Under the pieces are notes generated by a model, which made no database searches, was not told the origin of the DNA, and worked only from the letters and a program-made list of their open reading frames with translations. Shown piece by piece: positions 42,755 to 51,180 of a stretch of DNA of 64,000 bases. A program made the position numbers and the translations under genes. This DNA is from JBAZOY01 sp041648505 (GTDB lineage Bacteria; Desulfobacterota; Syntrophia; Syntrophales; CG2-30-49-12). The stretch spans positions 1 through 64,000 of the forward strand of contig JBAZOY010000004.1 in assembly GCA_041648505.1 (NCBI GenBank), written 5' to 3'. How positions within the stretch are numbered: position 1 is the stretch's first letter; every line of letters starts with the position of its first letter.

Positions 42755-43759
42755 TCAAACCTGGCCATGGAAGGCCTTCATGGCCTGTTCCAAAAGGAGG
42801 TCGCCGTATCCTTTATACTTCGGCGAGAAATGGAACAAAGAAATCCTCTTTACCCCTGCCATACGTGCCAGATTCCCAGCCTGTAAGGCCGTCAGATGAT
42901 GCGTCTTCGCGGCTTTCTCGCCATCTTCATGCAGGAAGGTTGCCTCAATAAATAAAAGATCGGAGGCATCTGCAAGTTCAACAATCTTTTGTGCATTTTC
43001 ATCGTCATAGATAGCATCGGTAACATAGGTTAGCTTCTGGCCTGGTGTTACCTTGATTACCGTTGCCTTTAATTCGCCGAGAGGAACAAGTTTTTCCCTT
43101 ACATCCTGTTTCCCCTCTTTCCATCTAACCCTGACCGGTGTTTCATCATCGTCACCGGAAAGAACGTGGTTTTTCAATTCCATTAACCATGGCCCTATGG
43201 GAAATCCCATCTCCTGCAATACATTTTTCTTGATATTGACACGGTTCTTCTCTTCAAAGCGAAAGGCGAGGCAGGGTATTTTGTGATTCAGGAATACCCC
43301 CCGGACGGAAAAGAAGTCTCCCTCCACAAGGGTGCCGTCAAATCCCTCCTGCTCAGCCACCATCTCCGGCTTAAAGGCTGTCCGGCAGCGATAGCATTTG
43401 GTTATTTTACCCCCCGGATGTATCTCCGTCACCAGAAGGGCAAAATCATTCATATAGTTTTCCACAAGATTCCAGGTATAGGCTCCTATTTTATTTTCCA
43501 GGTGTTTGTGGAAACCGGGAGGACCGAACATGGAAATATGCCGGTCCCGTCCCAGACAGATTCTTAACAAATGGTCGAAGCCGATGAAATGATCCATATG
43601 GGTATGTGAAACAAATATATGGGTGATCTTGAGAAGTTTGCGCGGGGGCAAAAGATGAAGATCACCCAAGTCAAAAAGGATGGCCTCATTCCGGTACTTA
43701 AATTCAACATACACCCCGGGGTCACCGAAAGGGTCATTAATCAGAGAAGTATTGAACAT
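42755..43759 (-). CDS. RNase Z-like metallo-beta-lactamase protein
   Basis: A 334-residue protein with FVSHTHMDHFIGFDHLLR (HxHxDH metal motif, about 49-66) and FDLGDLHLLP just before it. Further ligands fall in VYVTDAIYD-like TYVTDAIYDDENAQ (about 250) and FIEATFLHEDGEKA (about 274-287), with KTHHLTALQAGNLA and LFHFSPKYKG toward the C-terminus. This is the RNase Z/ElaC branch, which trims tRNA 3' ends or acts on other phosphodiesters. It lacks the long exosite and is somewhat longer than bacterial RNase Z; the true substrate is uncertain. Confidence 0.8.
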   Translation of the reverse strand: MFNTSLINDPFGDPGVYVEFKYRNEAILFDLGDLHLLPPRKLLKITHIFVSHTHMDHFIGFDHLLRICLGRDRHISMFGPPGFHKHLENKIGAYTWNLVENYMNDFALLVTEIHPGGKITKCYRCRTAFKPEMVAEQEGFDGTLVEGDFFSVRGVFLNHKIPCLAFRFEEKNRVNIKKNVLQEMGFPIGPWLMELKNHVLSGDDDETPVRVRWKEGKQDVREKLVPLGELKATVIKVTPGQKLTYVTDAIYDDENAQKIVELADASDLLFIEATFLHEDGEKAAKTHHLTALQAGNLARMAGVKRISLFHFSPKYKGYGDLLLEQAMKAFHGQV

Positions 43760-43957
43760 ATTTCCTGCGTTTCAGTTTAGATAGCATTTGAAGCATATAT
43801 AGTCCGGAGCAGCCAGGTGTTTTCACGACAGGAGTATAAAGAGTTTATTCAATTTTTCCGTATAAATAAAGGGAACTTACTCAAGACTCTCAACTTCTTC
43901 TGTTTTCAGCTTTCTAATTAAGGTAACTTATAGCATAGTTTTTTAAAAAAATTAACC

Positions 43958-43987
43958 TTGACTTTCCTATCGATATGAGTAGAGAAT
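43958..43987 (+). promoter_or_regulatory. Candidate promoter of the kor/vor operon
   Basis: TTGACT (43958-43963) and GAGAAT (43982-43987) with an 18-base spacer. It lies about 80 bases before the TTG start of the ferredoxin gene in the 308-base divergent region 43760-44067. The rest of that region shows no gene or recognised RNA. Confidence 0.4.
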
Positions 43988-44067
43988 CTAGGTCTTTGGC
44001 AAAGAGATATTATAAGGGATTATTGGTCTGAGTTTAAAACCGTATTTCGGGAAGGAGAATTTACATC

Positions 44068-44283
44068 TTGGAGGGGTATATCGAAATAAACAGGGAACGT
44101 TGCAAGGCATGTCTCCTTTGCGTTCATGCATGCAAAAGAGGTAATATTGTTCCCTCGAAGGAATATAATGCCAAGGGATATAGTCCCGTCAATTTTAATA
44201 ATGACGGAGATCAAAAATGCACAGGATGCGCCCTGTGTGCTATAACCTGTCCGGAAATTGCTATAGAGGTTTATCGTGAATAA
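44068..44283 (+). CDS. korD: 2-oxoacid:ferredoxin oxidoreductase, ferredoxin subunit (KorD/VorD)
   Basis: A 71-residue two-cluster ferredoxin: CKACLLCVHACKRG and CTGCALCAITCPE, each a CxxCxxCxxxC motif for a [4Fe-4S] cluster. It accepts electrons from the TPP-enzyme core and passes them to free ferredoxin. The start is TTG at 44068, supported by GAAGGAG 10 bases upstream. It overlaps the alpha-subunit gene by 8 bases, so translation is probably coupled. Confidence 0.9.
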   Translation: MEGYIEINRERCKACLLCVHACKRGNIVPSKEYNAKGYSPVNFNNDGDQKCTGCALCAITCPEIAIEVYRE

Positions 44284-45346
44284 AGTACTTATGCAGGGTA
44301 ACAAAGTGATCGCTGAGGCTGCTATCAGGGCTGGATGTCGGTTTTATGCCGGCTATCCAATAACGCCACAAAATGAACTGCCGGAATACATGTCGGAAAA
44401 TATACGCAAGGTGGAAGGTGGTGTATTCATCCAGTCTGAAAGCGAAATTGCAGCAATCCACATGGTAGCCGGTGCCAGTGCAGCAGGAAGTAGGGCCATG
44501 ACATCATCCTCCAGCCCCGGTATTTCTTTAAAACAGGAGGGCATATCTTCCATGGCCGCCTGTGAACTCCCCGGTGTCATCGTCAATATGATGAGAGGTG
44601 GGCCAGGTCTCGGTAATATCAGCCCGTCCCAGGGAGATTATTTTCAGGCCACAAGGGGAGGCGGACACGGTGACTATCGGACTATCGTCCTTGCCCCGGA
44701 CACCGGTCAAGAGTTGGCCGATCTAACCATGGATGCCTTTGACCTGGCAGATGAATACCGGACGCCCGTTATAATCCTGGCCGATGGGATGATGGGACAG
44801 ATGATGGAGCCTGTTACATTTAAGGAACCGCGGCCGAGAAAGTACAATGAGAAATATATGCTCAAGGGAGCCGGTACCGGTAAAAGCAGGTTTATCAGGG
44901 GCCTCATTCTCGATCCATGGAAAGAGGAAGAGCACAACTGGAAGCTGGCCCGGAAATATGAGGTGATTAAGCAAAAAGAAACCAGGCATGAGGCATTTAA
45001 TACCGAAGATGCAAAACTGATTGTTGTGGCCTATGGTACAGCGGCAAGAATTGCCAAAGGGGCGATCAAAAGATTAAGAGCTGACGGCCTAAAGGTCGGC
45101 CTGTTTCGCCCCATTACCCTGTGGCCGTTTCCCGCTCAGGAACTTCAGAATCTCTCTACAAATACAGAAGATTTTCTTGTTTTTGAGCTGAGTACCGGTC
45201 AGATGGTTGAAGATGTCCAACTTGCCCTTTGTGGTCAGGCTCATGTTCACCTTTATGGCCGACCCGGCGGCGTAGTACCGACACCTGTGGAACTTGCCAC
45301 TGTGGTTAGCCGTCAATACTTCAGGAAAGAGAGGCATCGAAAATAA
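44276..45346 (+). CDS. korA: 2-oxoacid:ferredoxin oxidoreductase alpha subunit (KorA/VorB)
   Basis: A 356-residue subunit carrying the TPP pyrimidine-activating and transketolase C-terminal-like domains: IRAGCRFYAGYPITPQNELPEYM (about 13-35, in parts), FIQSESEIAAIHMVAGASAAG, TSSSSPGISLKQEGIS, MRGGPGLGNISPSQGD and the C-terminal YGTAARIAKGA and LFRPITLWPFP. The sequence fits both the 2-ketoglutarate (Kor) and branched-chain 2-ketoisovalerate (Vor) enzymes; substrate is not assigned. GTG start at 44276. With the other three subunits it forms a complete four-gene set (D-A-B-C). Confidence 0.9.
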   Translation: MNKVLMQGNKVIAEAAIRAGCRFYAGYPITPQNELPEYMSENIRKVEGGVFIQSESEIAAIHMVAGASAAGSRAMTSSSSPGISLKQEGISSMAACELPGVIVNMMRGGPGLGNISPSQGDYFQATRGGGHGDYRTIVLAPDTGQELADLTMDAFDLADEYRTPVIILADGMMGQMMEPVTFKEPRPRKYNEKYMLKGAGTGKSRFIRGLILDPWKEEEHNWKLARKYEVIKQKETRHEAFNTEDAKLIVVAYGTAARIAKGAIKRLRADGLKVGLFRPITLWPFPAQELQNLSTNTEDFLVFELSTGQMVEDVQLALCGQAHVHLYGRPGGVVPTPVELATVVSRQYFRKERHRK

Positions 45347-45382
45347 TTTCAACGTTTTTCAGAAAGAGGGAGTCCATTTCTC

Positions 45383-46156
45383 ATGACAAAAAAGGTTTTC
45401 AGTAAACCTAAAAGTTTAAAGGAAAACATTTTTCACTACTGTCCGGGATGCGGTCACAGTATCGCACACCGCCTTATAGCCGAGGTGATTGATGAACTTG
45501 ACATCAGGGGAATTACAATAGGTGTCCCACCGGCGGGATGCGCTGTTCTGGCCTACAACTATTTTGATATCGACATGGTAGAGGCACAACACGGTAGAGG
45601 ACCTGCCATGGCCACGGGTATTAAGCGGGTGTTACCCGACAAGGTGGTCTTTTCCTATCAGGGAGACGGAGATCTGGCCGCCATCGGGATAGCGGAAAGT
45701 TTTCATGCGGCAAACAGAGGTGAAAAAATCACTGTAATTTTTATTAATAACGCCGTCTACGGTATGACCGGCGGACAGTTGGCGCCCACCACCCTTTTAG
45801 GGCAGAGGACAACAACTTCTCCGCTAGGAAGAGATAAACTGAATGATGGTTATCCTATCCGGGTCAGTGAAATCCTCTCACATCTCCCCGGCACGGCATA
45901 TATCGAGCGATGTACAGTCAACTCACCTCCCAACATCATAAAGGCCAAAAAGGCGATTAAAAAGGCATTTAAATATCAGATTGAAGGTCTTGGTTTTTCA
46001 ATGATAGAAGTTCTGTCGCCCTGCCCAACAAACTGGAAGATGTCTCCCATCGATTCCTGTAAATGGATAGATGAGGTGATGAGCAAAGAATTTCCCCTAG
46101 GTGTCATCAAGGACATAAAATCATTGGATAAGGGAGAGAAAAGCCATGATGGTTAA
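45383..46156 (+). CDS. korB: 2-oxoacid:ferredoxin oxidoreductase beta subunit (TPP-binding)
   Basis: A 257-residue TPP-binding subunit. YCPGCGHSIAHRLIAEV (about 18-34) holds the cluster/TPP cysteines. The TPP-Mg motif is SYQGDGDLAAIGIAESFHAANRGE...INNAVYGMTGGQ (GDG...NN spacing, about 91-134), followed by PTTLLGQRTTTSP. The C-terminal ~60 residues include the SPCPTNW segment typical of KorB. It is preceded by a GAAAGAGGGAG-like site and overlaps korC by 11 bases. It decarboxylates the 2-oxoacid to an acyl-CoA. Confidence 0.93.
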   Translation: MTKKVFSKPKSLKENIFHYCPGCGHSIAHRLIAEVIDELDIRGITIGVPPAGCAVLAYNYFDIDMVEAQHGRGPAMATGIKRVLPDKVVFSYQGDGDLAAIGIAESFHAANRGEKITVIFINNAVYGMTGGQLAPTTLLGQRTTTSPLGRDKLNDGYPIRVSEILSHLPGTAYIERCTVNSPPNIIKAKKAIKKAFKYQIEGLGFSMIEVLSPCPTNWKMSPIDSCKWIDEVMSKEFPLGVIKDIKSLDKGEKSHDG

Positions 46157-46730
46157 GACGATATTTTGCGGATTCGGGGGACAGGGAGTGTTAATGATGG
46201 GGTATAGTCTTACCCAGGGCGGAATGATGGCTGGTTATCATGTTACCTACCTCCCGTCCTATGGAGCAGAGGTCAGGGGTGGAACAGCCAATTGTACCGT
46301 AGTCGTAGCAGATGAAGAAATTGCTTCCCCTATCGCCTCGGAGCCAAATTATCTTGTGGTCATGAATACCCCTTCGTTATATACGTTTCAGAACAGACTT
46401 GCCTCCGGCGGCAGTCTTTTTTTAAATTCTTCAATCATCGAGGCCCGTCCAAGCAGAAAAGATATTCACGTCTATGAGATTCCCTGTATTGAAGTTGCGG
46501 AAAAACTGGGCAATCAAAGGGCAGCAAATATCGTCATGATGGGTGCATTTATTAGGAAGACCTCTTTCGTATCGCCTGAAGCCTACCTGAAAGGCCTGGA
46601 AATAATCATGGGAAGTAAGAAGAAAGCGATACTTGATGCCAACCGGGTGGCCTTCGCTGCCGGTTCCGAATTCTTTCCTATTGCCCATAATAAAGGTAAA
46701 GCGGTCAGAAAAAAGACATCAACAAAATAG
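46146..46730 (+). CDS. korC: 2-oxoacid:ferredoxin oxidoreductase gamma subunit
   Basis: A 194-residue CoA-binding/catalytic subunit: FCGFGGQGVLMMGYSLTQGGMMAGYHVTYLPSYGAEVRGGTANC (about 7-50, read in blocks) is the standard KorC/gamma motif, with VVMNTPSLYTFQNRLASGG and RAANIVMMGAFIR. It completes the D-A-B-C set. A hairpin follows at 46758, suggesting that the transcription unit may end or be processed here before the ACT gene. Confidence 0.92.
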   Translation: MMVKTIFCGFGGQGVLMMGYSLTQGGMMAGYHVTYLPSYGAEVRGGTANCTVVVADEEIASPIASEPNYLVVMNTPSLYTFQNRLASGGSLFLNSSIIEARPSRKDIHVYEIPCIEVAEKLGNQRAANIVMMGAFIRKTSFVSPEAYLKGLEIIMGSKKKAILDANRVAFAAGSEFFPIAHNKGKAVRKKTSTK

Positions 46731-46757
46731 ATTATTATAAGGCAAATATTTAATAGT

Positions 46758-46784
46758 TCCCCGTCTATCTTCCACCGACGGGGA
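46758..46784 (+). terminator. Hairpin after the kor/vor operon
   Basis: TCCCCGTC (46758-46765) pairs with GACGGGGA (46777-46784). There is no clear T-run, so termination is uncertain; a processing site between korC and the ACT gene is possible. Confidence 0.35.
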
Positions 46785-46838
46785 GTTGAAAACACGGTTA
46801 AGTAATAACGGCGACAGGTTACAAGGAGTCTACGTAAA

Positions 46839-47267
46839 ATGGCAGTCAAACAAATCTCAGTGCTACTGGGTAATGTTCCCGGAACTTTATCGGCGCTGGC
46901 AAACATATTGGATAGCGAGGATATTAATCCCAAGGCCGTTCTTTCCGCCAGTACAGCTGAAAACAGCATGGTAAGGCTTGTGGTAAGCGATCCGGAAAGG
47001 GCCGCCGCAGTCCTCGAAAGTTTCAATTTCAATTACGAAATGACACCTGTACTGGCCGCAGAGGTCCCCCTTCACCCTGGTGGTATGAATGCAATTTTGA
47101 AACATCTTGCCGAGGCAGAGATTAACATCCACTATCTTTATACAACGATCAACAGAATAGGAAGAGAGACAATCGTGATACTGGGAGTCGACAAGATCGA
47201 AGAGGCCAGGGAAGTTTTACAGCAGAACTGGATCCATCTCATTGACGAGGAAATATACTCCATTTAA
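46839..47267 (+). CDS. Tandem ACT-domain protein
   Basis: A 142-residue protein made of two ACT domains: QISVLLGNVPGTLSALANIL (about 5-24) and the second from HPGGMNAILKHLAEAEINIHYLY (about 79-101). ACT pairs bind amino acids and act as allosteric sensors. Stand-alone tandem-ACT genes are often beside indolepyruvate, phenylacetate or 2-oxoacid oxidoreductase genes, as here, which suggests feedback by the amino acid related to the oxidised 2-oxoacid. The ATG has AGGAG about 10 bases upstream. It lies 108 bases after korC. Confidence 0.85.
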   Translation: MAVKQISVLLGNVPGTLSALANILDSEDINPKAVLSASTAENSMVRLVVSDPERAAAVLESFNFNYEMTPVLAAEVPLHPGGMNAILKHLAEAEINIHYLYTTINRIGRETIVILGVDKIEEAREVLQQNWIHLIDEEIYSI

Positions 47268-47367
47268 CCCATTGCTCATAAGTAGCCCGATACCAATCAC
47301 ACCAACTTTTACCGTTCATTCCTACGGACAAAAGGGAAATACAGAGATTTAGATTTTTCTGACGCTT

Positions 47368-47850
47368 ATGCTGACACAAAAGGAAAAGCAAATCGCCTCC
47401 CTGATCCAGGGAGATATATCCCTCACTAATCGTCCTTTTAAGCGTATCGCAGAGCAGACAGGAAGCGAAGAGCAAGAGGTCCTTAAAATCATTGGAAATA
47501 TGATAAAAAAGGGGCTGATTCGAAAGTTTGGCGCTATTGTGCGTCACCAAAAGGCGGGCTTTAACCAAAATGCCATGCTGCTTTGGGCAGTTCCTTCATC
47601 GAAAATTGAAACGGTAGGAAATATTTTAGCCTCTTTTCCGGAAATTACTCACTGCTACCAGAGAACACCTGCCTTTTCAGAAAAATACAACATTTTCACC
47701 ATGATACACCTGCGGGATAACAAAGAAGACCCCCAAAACAATGAATATAATCTACTGATCCGTAAATTGTCATCAGCAACGGGTATAGAAGACTACCTTG
47801 TTCTCATTAGTGAAGAAGAGTTTAAAAAAAGCAGCATGGAATATTTTTAA
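47368..47850 (+). CDS. ahbB: Lrp/AsnC-fold siroheme decarboxylase-like protein (AhbA/AhbB family)
   Basis: A 160-residue protein: an N-terminal winged-helix-like region (about 1-55) and KFGAIVRHQKAGFNQNAMLLWAV (about 53-75), then FPEITHCYQRTPAFSEKYNIFTMIHL (about 92-117) with His and Tyr residues and the FTMIH segment. These are the NirGL/AhbA-B signatures; such proteins decarboxylate siroheme to didecarboxysiroheme on the alternative heme route of sulfate reducers and some archaea. AhbA and AhbB are paralogs usually found together; only one is seen here, so which one is uncertain. Its last base is the first of hemL. Confidence 0.78.
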   Translation: MLTQKEKQIASLIQGDISLTNRPFKRIAEQTGSEEQEVLKIIGNMIKKGLIRKFGAIVRHQKAGFNQNAMLLWAVPSSKIETVGNILASFPEITHCYQRTPAFSEKYNIFTMIHLRDNKEDPQNNEYNLLIRKLSSATGIEDYLVLISEEEFKKSSMEYF

Positions 47851-49139
47851 TGAAGCTGGAACATTCATCCCAAGAACTGTTTGAAGAGGCAAAAAAATAC
47901 ATACCGGGAGGCGTCAACAGTCCTGTAAGGGCCTTTGGGGCCGTAGATTCAACTCCCCTCTTTATCCAAAAGGCCGGTGGTGCAAAAATTTACGATGTGG
48001 ACGGGAGGGAGTATATTGATTATATCCTATCCTGGGGGCCAATGATTCTCGGCCACTGCCACCCTGATGTTATCGAGGCTATTAATCAGGCTGCAAAAAG
48101 GGGGACAAGTTACGGGGCACCGACGGAACTCGAGGTTGAAATGGCCAAAATAATCGTTGATGCCTTTCCCTCTGTGGAAATGGTAAGAATGGTGAGTTCC
48201 GGGACAGAGGCAACAATGAGCGCCATCAGGTTAGCCCGTGGATATACCGGCAGAGAAAAGATCATCAAATTCGAGGGGTGCTACCACGGCCATGCCGATT
48301 CTCTACTGGCCAAGGCCGGTTCCGGTGTAGCAACACTCGGCATTCCAGGTAGTCCGGGTGTGCCCCGAAGACTTGCCGAATTGACCATTACCCTCCCCTT
48401 CAATGACACAGGGACCTTTCGAGCCGCTGTCGAACAATATGGCGATGATCTGGCCTGTGTTATCGTAGAACCGGTAGCGGGAAACATGGGAGTTATTCCT
48501 CCCATGCCAGGATTTCTTGAAACACTGAGAGAAATCACCAGTCAGCATAATGTCCTCCTTATCTTTGATGAAGTCATCACCGGTTTTAGACTGATTTATG
48601 GCGGCTTTCAGAATATTGCCGATATTAAACCCGACCTGACCTGCCTGGGGAAGATTATTGGAGGAGGGCTTCCCGTAGGTGCCCTAGGGGGGAAAAAAGA
48701 TATTATGGAAAAGCTGGCACCTTCCGGTCCTGTTTATCAGGCGGGAACCCTCTCCGGCAATCCCGTGGCCATTTCAGCCGGTATTGCCACCCTGAAGATA
48801 CTCCGGGAAAACGCCTTTGGTTATAATGAAATCAACCGGAAAACATCTTTTCTCTGCGAGGAGATGAAAAAGATGTTTACTAAAAAAGATATACCCGTTT
48901 GTATCAATCGGATTGGTTCTATGTTTACTATTTTTTTCACCCCTCATACAGTATTTGACTTCAGTTCAGCAACGAGAAGTGATACGAAGCGTTTTGGAAA
49001 CTTTTTCCGAGGAATGTTAGCTAATCAAATCTACCTGCCACCTTCACAGTTTGAAACATCTTTTGTCTCCTTTGCACATACGGATGAGGACATTGAAAAA
49101 ACCATTCTTTCCTGCGAAAAAACGCTAAATCGGATTTAA
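47850..49139 (+). CDS. hemL: Glutamate-1-semialdehyde 2,1-aminomutase
   Basis: PLP enzyme that converts glutamate-1-semialdehyde to 5-aminolevulinate, the first tetrapyrrole precursor. The 429-residue protein shows YIPGGVNSPVRAF (about 17-29), SSGTEATMSAIRLARGYTGR, KFEGCYHGHAD, VEPVAGNMG, LLIFDEVITGFR and the PLP lysine in CLGKIIGGGLPVGALGG (about 267-283). It touches the AhbB-like gene, forming a heme-synthesis pair: precursor supply plus the siroheme-dependent route. Confidence 0.96.
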   Translation: MKLEHSSQELFEEAKKYIPGGVNSPVRAFGAVDSTPLFIQKAGGAKIYDVDGREYIDYILSWGPMILGHCHPDVIEAINQAAKRGTSYGAPTELEVEMAKIIVDAFPSVEMVRMVSSGTEATMSAIRLARGYTGREKIIKFEGCYHGHADSLLAKAGSGVATLGIPGSPGVPRRLAELTITLPFNDTGTFRAAVEQYGDDLACVIVEPVAGNMGVIPPMPGFLETLREITSQHNVLLIFDEVITGFRLIYGGFQNIADIKPDLTCLGKIIGGGLPVGALGGKKDIMEKLAPSGPVYQAGTLSGNPVAISAGIATLKILRENAFGYNEINRKTSFLCEEMKKMFTKKDIPVCINRIGSMFTIFFTPHTVFDFSSATRSDTKRFGNFFRGMLANQIYLPPSQFETSFVSFAHTDEDIEKTILSCEKTLNRI

Positions 49140-49301
49140 TGAGGAACAATAAAAGGATGGAAAGAAAAGGGACTTCGATAACAGTTTCGATACCACTTCC
49201 TGTTGTTACTACCCAGGTATTACTTTTTTCGACCGTATCGAACTGTAAAAACTGAGAAAGACAAAAAGGACCGCGGTTACTGGCATAACAGGAGTAAAAT
49301 T

Positions 49302-49676
49302 TTGTTAAATATAGCAAGAAAACAATTGAGTTCGATACAAAGAAAAACGGTTTTTATTATATTTTTTCTGCTTCTGATAAGTTTATTTTATAGATCAATA
49401 GAGATATCGGCAGGGATAGTTATGGGGGGTATTCTATCACTCGTAAACCTGAAAGTATTGGGCAGAATAATAGAAAACGTTTTCCACCAGGGAAGCCCGT
49501 CCAAAGGATTGATAGTGTGGCAATACGTGATAAAGCTTATTTTGTTTTTCGGAATAATTTATATCATAATAACTTACCATTTAGTGGATATTGTTGCTTT
49601 TATTGTTGGATTCTCGGCTTTTATGCTTGCCCTGCTCTTAGAGGGCATTTTCCCCCCGAGAGAAACAACCGAATGA
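49302..49676 (+). CDS. atpI: ATP synthase I-like membrane protein (AtpI/UncI type)
   Basis: A 124-residue protein with four hydrophobic segments: FIIFFLLLISLFY, EISAGIVMGGILSLVNLKVLG, VIKLILFFGIIYIIITYH and IVAFIVGFSAFMLALLLEGIF. It fits the ATP synthase I chain family found at the start of atp operons, where it assists c-ring assembly or ion supply. The start is the TTG at 49302, because AGGAG (49290-49294) stands 7 bases before it. The longer frame from 49203 adds ~33 residues without a membrane segment. It precedes the AtpZ-like gene and atpB. Confidence 0.7.
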   Translation: MLNIARKQLSSIQRKTVFIIFFLLLISLFYRSIEISAGIVMGGILSLVNLKVLGRIIENVFHQGSPSKGLIVWQYVIKLILFFGIIYIIITYHLVDIVAFIVGFSAFMLALLLEGIFPPRETTE

Positions 49677-49751
49677 CATGTAATAGGGACAGAAATCGGA
49701 AAGAAAAAGAGCTGCTTGCTGACTGTCGGCCGACGAGATGACTTCTGATTC

Positions 49752-50006
49752 CTGGAAACTGTTGTATTAATATTTATTCAGGTTAAAGAAATCGCTTATT
49801 ATAAACTAAAACAATTAGGGGTCTTACTTACTTTAGCCATAGAAATGGGTGCCTCAATGGTAGGGGGTGTGGTTGCAGGGTACTACTTGGATAAAGCCTT
49901 TAATACTTTTCCCTGGTTGTCGGGAATATTTTTTTTCTCCGGTCTGGCGATGGGGGTAAAAACAGCAATTTTCATAGTAAAAAGATCCAAAAAACTTTTC
50001 CAGTAA
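49752..50006 (+). CDS. atpZ: AtpZ-like small F0 accessory protein (start uncertain)
   Basis: An open frame of at most 84 codons encodes KEIAYYKLKQLGVLLTLAIE followed by MGASMVGGVVAGYYLDK and LSGIFFFSGLAMGVKTAIFIVKRSKK in a two-helix hairpin. This is the AtpZ/AtpI type that supports Mg2+/Ca2+ transport and F0 assembly. There is no ATG, GTG or TTG in frame before the conserved part; the upstream TGA is at 49746-49748. CTG at 49752 or an ATT/ATA codon could be used. An ATG at 49738 is in another frame, so a frameshift near 49770 is possible. Gene order (I, Z, B, E, F', F) supports the identity. Confidence 0.6.
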   Translation: METVVLIFIQVKEIAYYKLKQLGVLLTLAIEMGASMVGGVVAGYYLDKAFNTFPWLSGIFFFSGLAMGVKTAIFIVKRSKKLFQ

Positions 50007-50020
50007 AACACAAAATATCC

Positions 50021-50049
50021 TTGACAACCAGTACCGTCTATGGTAGAGA
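50021..50049 (+). promoter_or_regulatory. Candidate internal promoter before atpB
   Basis: TTGACA (50021-50026), a 17-base spacer and TAGAGA (50044-50049). The perfect -35 with a fair -10 could start transcription of atpB-E-F'-F. Confidence 0.4.
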
Positions 50050-50120
50050 CCGCTATCCTTTGTAGTGATGGTGTGGAACAGATACTAAAGGACCAGTAAG
50101 CTGATTTTGGAGAAGTAGTC

Positions 50121-50819
50121 ATGGAACATGGTTTTATGTGGTTTTCGTTGATTCCCTTTGTTTCTCATTCTGTTGAAAAGCAACTGATCGTAACAACTAT
50201 TTTTGTGGGAATTGTACTTTTTTTCATATGCAGGAAGGTCTTTAAAGCTATCCAAAATTCACCCAATCCTCTAATTCCGAAAGAAAATATAACTTTTCAG
50301 AATTTTTTTGAACTGGTAGTTCAGGCTGCCTTGGGCATAATGAAAGAAATAATTGGGCCTACGGCAGAAAGCTATTTCCCTTTAATAGGAAGTCTGTTTG
50401 TTTTCATACTCTTTTCTAATCTTCTGGGGGTAATTCCCGGCTTTCTACCCCCTACAAGCAATATCTATACAAATGCCGCTTGTGCAATAATCGTTTTTTT
50501 ATACTATAACTATCAAGGATTTAAAGTACACGGGATCGGTTACTTAAAACAATTTGCCGGTCCGCTGATCTATATAGCACCGTTAATGTTTGTTATTGAA
50601 CTGTTGAGTCACCTTTTCCGTCCTTTTTCCTTAGCTGTGCGTCTTTTTGGAAATATATTCGGCGATCATACTGTTTTAGCAATATTTTCAGGTTTAGTCC
50701 CTCTGGTTGTGCCTGTTATATTCCTGGTTTTAGGTTTAGCTGTTGCTTTGATTCAGGCCTTTATTTTTGCCGCTCTTTCAACAGTTTACATAGGTTTAGC
50801 TGTCTCTCATGAACACTAA
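50121..50819 (+). CDS. atpB: ATP synthase F0 subunit a
   Basis: A 232-residue subunit that forms the ion half-channels beside the c-ring. It has about six membrane helices. The catalytic Arg lies in SLAVRLFGNIFGDH (about 171-184), and the C-terminal helix AVALIQAFIFAALSTVYIGLA carries the usual polar residues. The ATG has GGAGAAG upstream and follows a candidate promoter. It is the first core F0 gene of an operon that lacks F1 genes. Confidence 0.95.
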   Translation: MEHGFMWFSLIPFVSHSVEKQLIVTTIFVGIVLFFICRKVFKAIQNSPNPLIPKENITFQNFFELVVQAALGIMKEIIGPTAESYFPLIGSLFVFILFSNLLGVIPGFLPPTSNIYTNAACAIIVFLYYNYQGFKVHGIGYLKQFAGPLIYIAPLMFVIELLSHLFRPFSLAVRLFGNIFGDHTVLAIFSGLVPLVVPVIFLVLGLAVALIQAFIFAALSTVYIGLAVSHEH

Positions 50820-50850
50820 TATAAAAAACTGAAAGGAGGTTTTTGAGGTC

Positions 50851-51177
50851 ATGGGTAAATGGAAAATAGTAGTAATGTTTATCGGGGTTTTAGTCCTGAC
50901 ATTGTTTTCGACGAGTAGTTTTGCTGCTGAAGAAGCGCAGGCCACTACAATGGGTATGGGTTTGGTAGGTCTTGGTGCCGGTTTGGCCATTGGTTTGGCT
51001 GCATTCGGCGGAGGGCTTGGTCAAGGTAGAGCTGCAGGTTCTGCATTGGAAGGAATAGCCAGGAATCCAGGAGCTGCAGATAAGATGTTTGTTCCTCTTA
51101 TCTTAGGGCTGGCTTTGATTGAATCATTGGTTCTGTACGCTTTCGTTATCGCCTTCTTTCTTCAGGGAAAAGTATAA
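50851..51177 (+). CDS. atpE: ATP synthase F0 subunit c, with N-terminal signal-like segment
   Basis: A 108-residue c subunit. The first ~26 residues (hydrophobic VVMFIGVLVLTLFS, ending SSFA) look like a signal peptide, as in several deltaproteobacteria. The hairpin has helix 1 GLAIGLAAFGGGLGQGRAAG with Gln58, the polar loop RNPGAADK (about 71-78), and helix 2 with Glu91, Ser92 and Tyr96 (LALIESLVLYAF). A Gln in the GQG motif plus Glu-Ser is the ion-coordinating set of Na+-type c subunits such as Ilyobacter/Propionigenium; one Thr of that site is Leu here. So Na+ or H+ coupling is open. Confidence 0.93.
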   Translation: MGKWKIVVMFIGVLVLTLFSTSSFAAEEAQATTMGMGLVGLGAGLAIGLAAFGGGLGQGRAAGSALEGIARNPGAADKMFVPLILGLALIESLVLYAFVIAFFLQGKV

Positions 51178-51180
51178 AAA

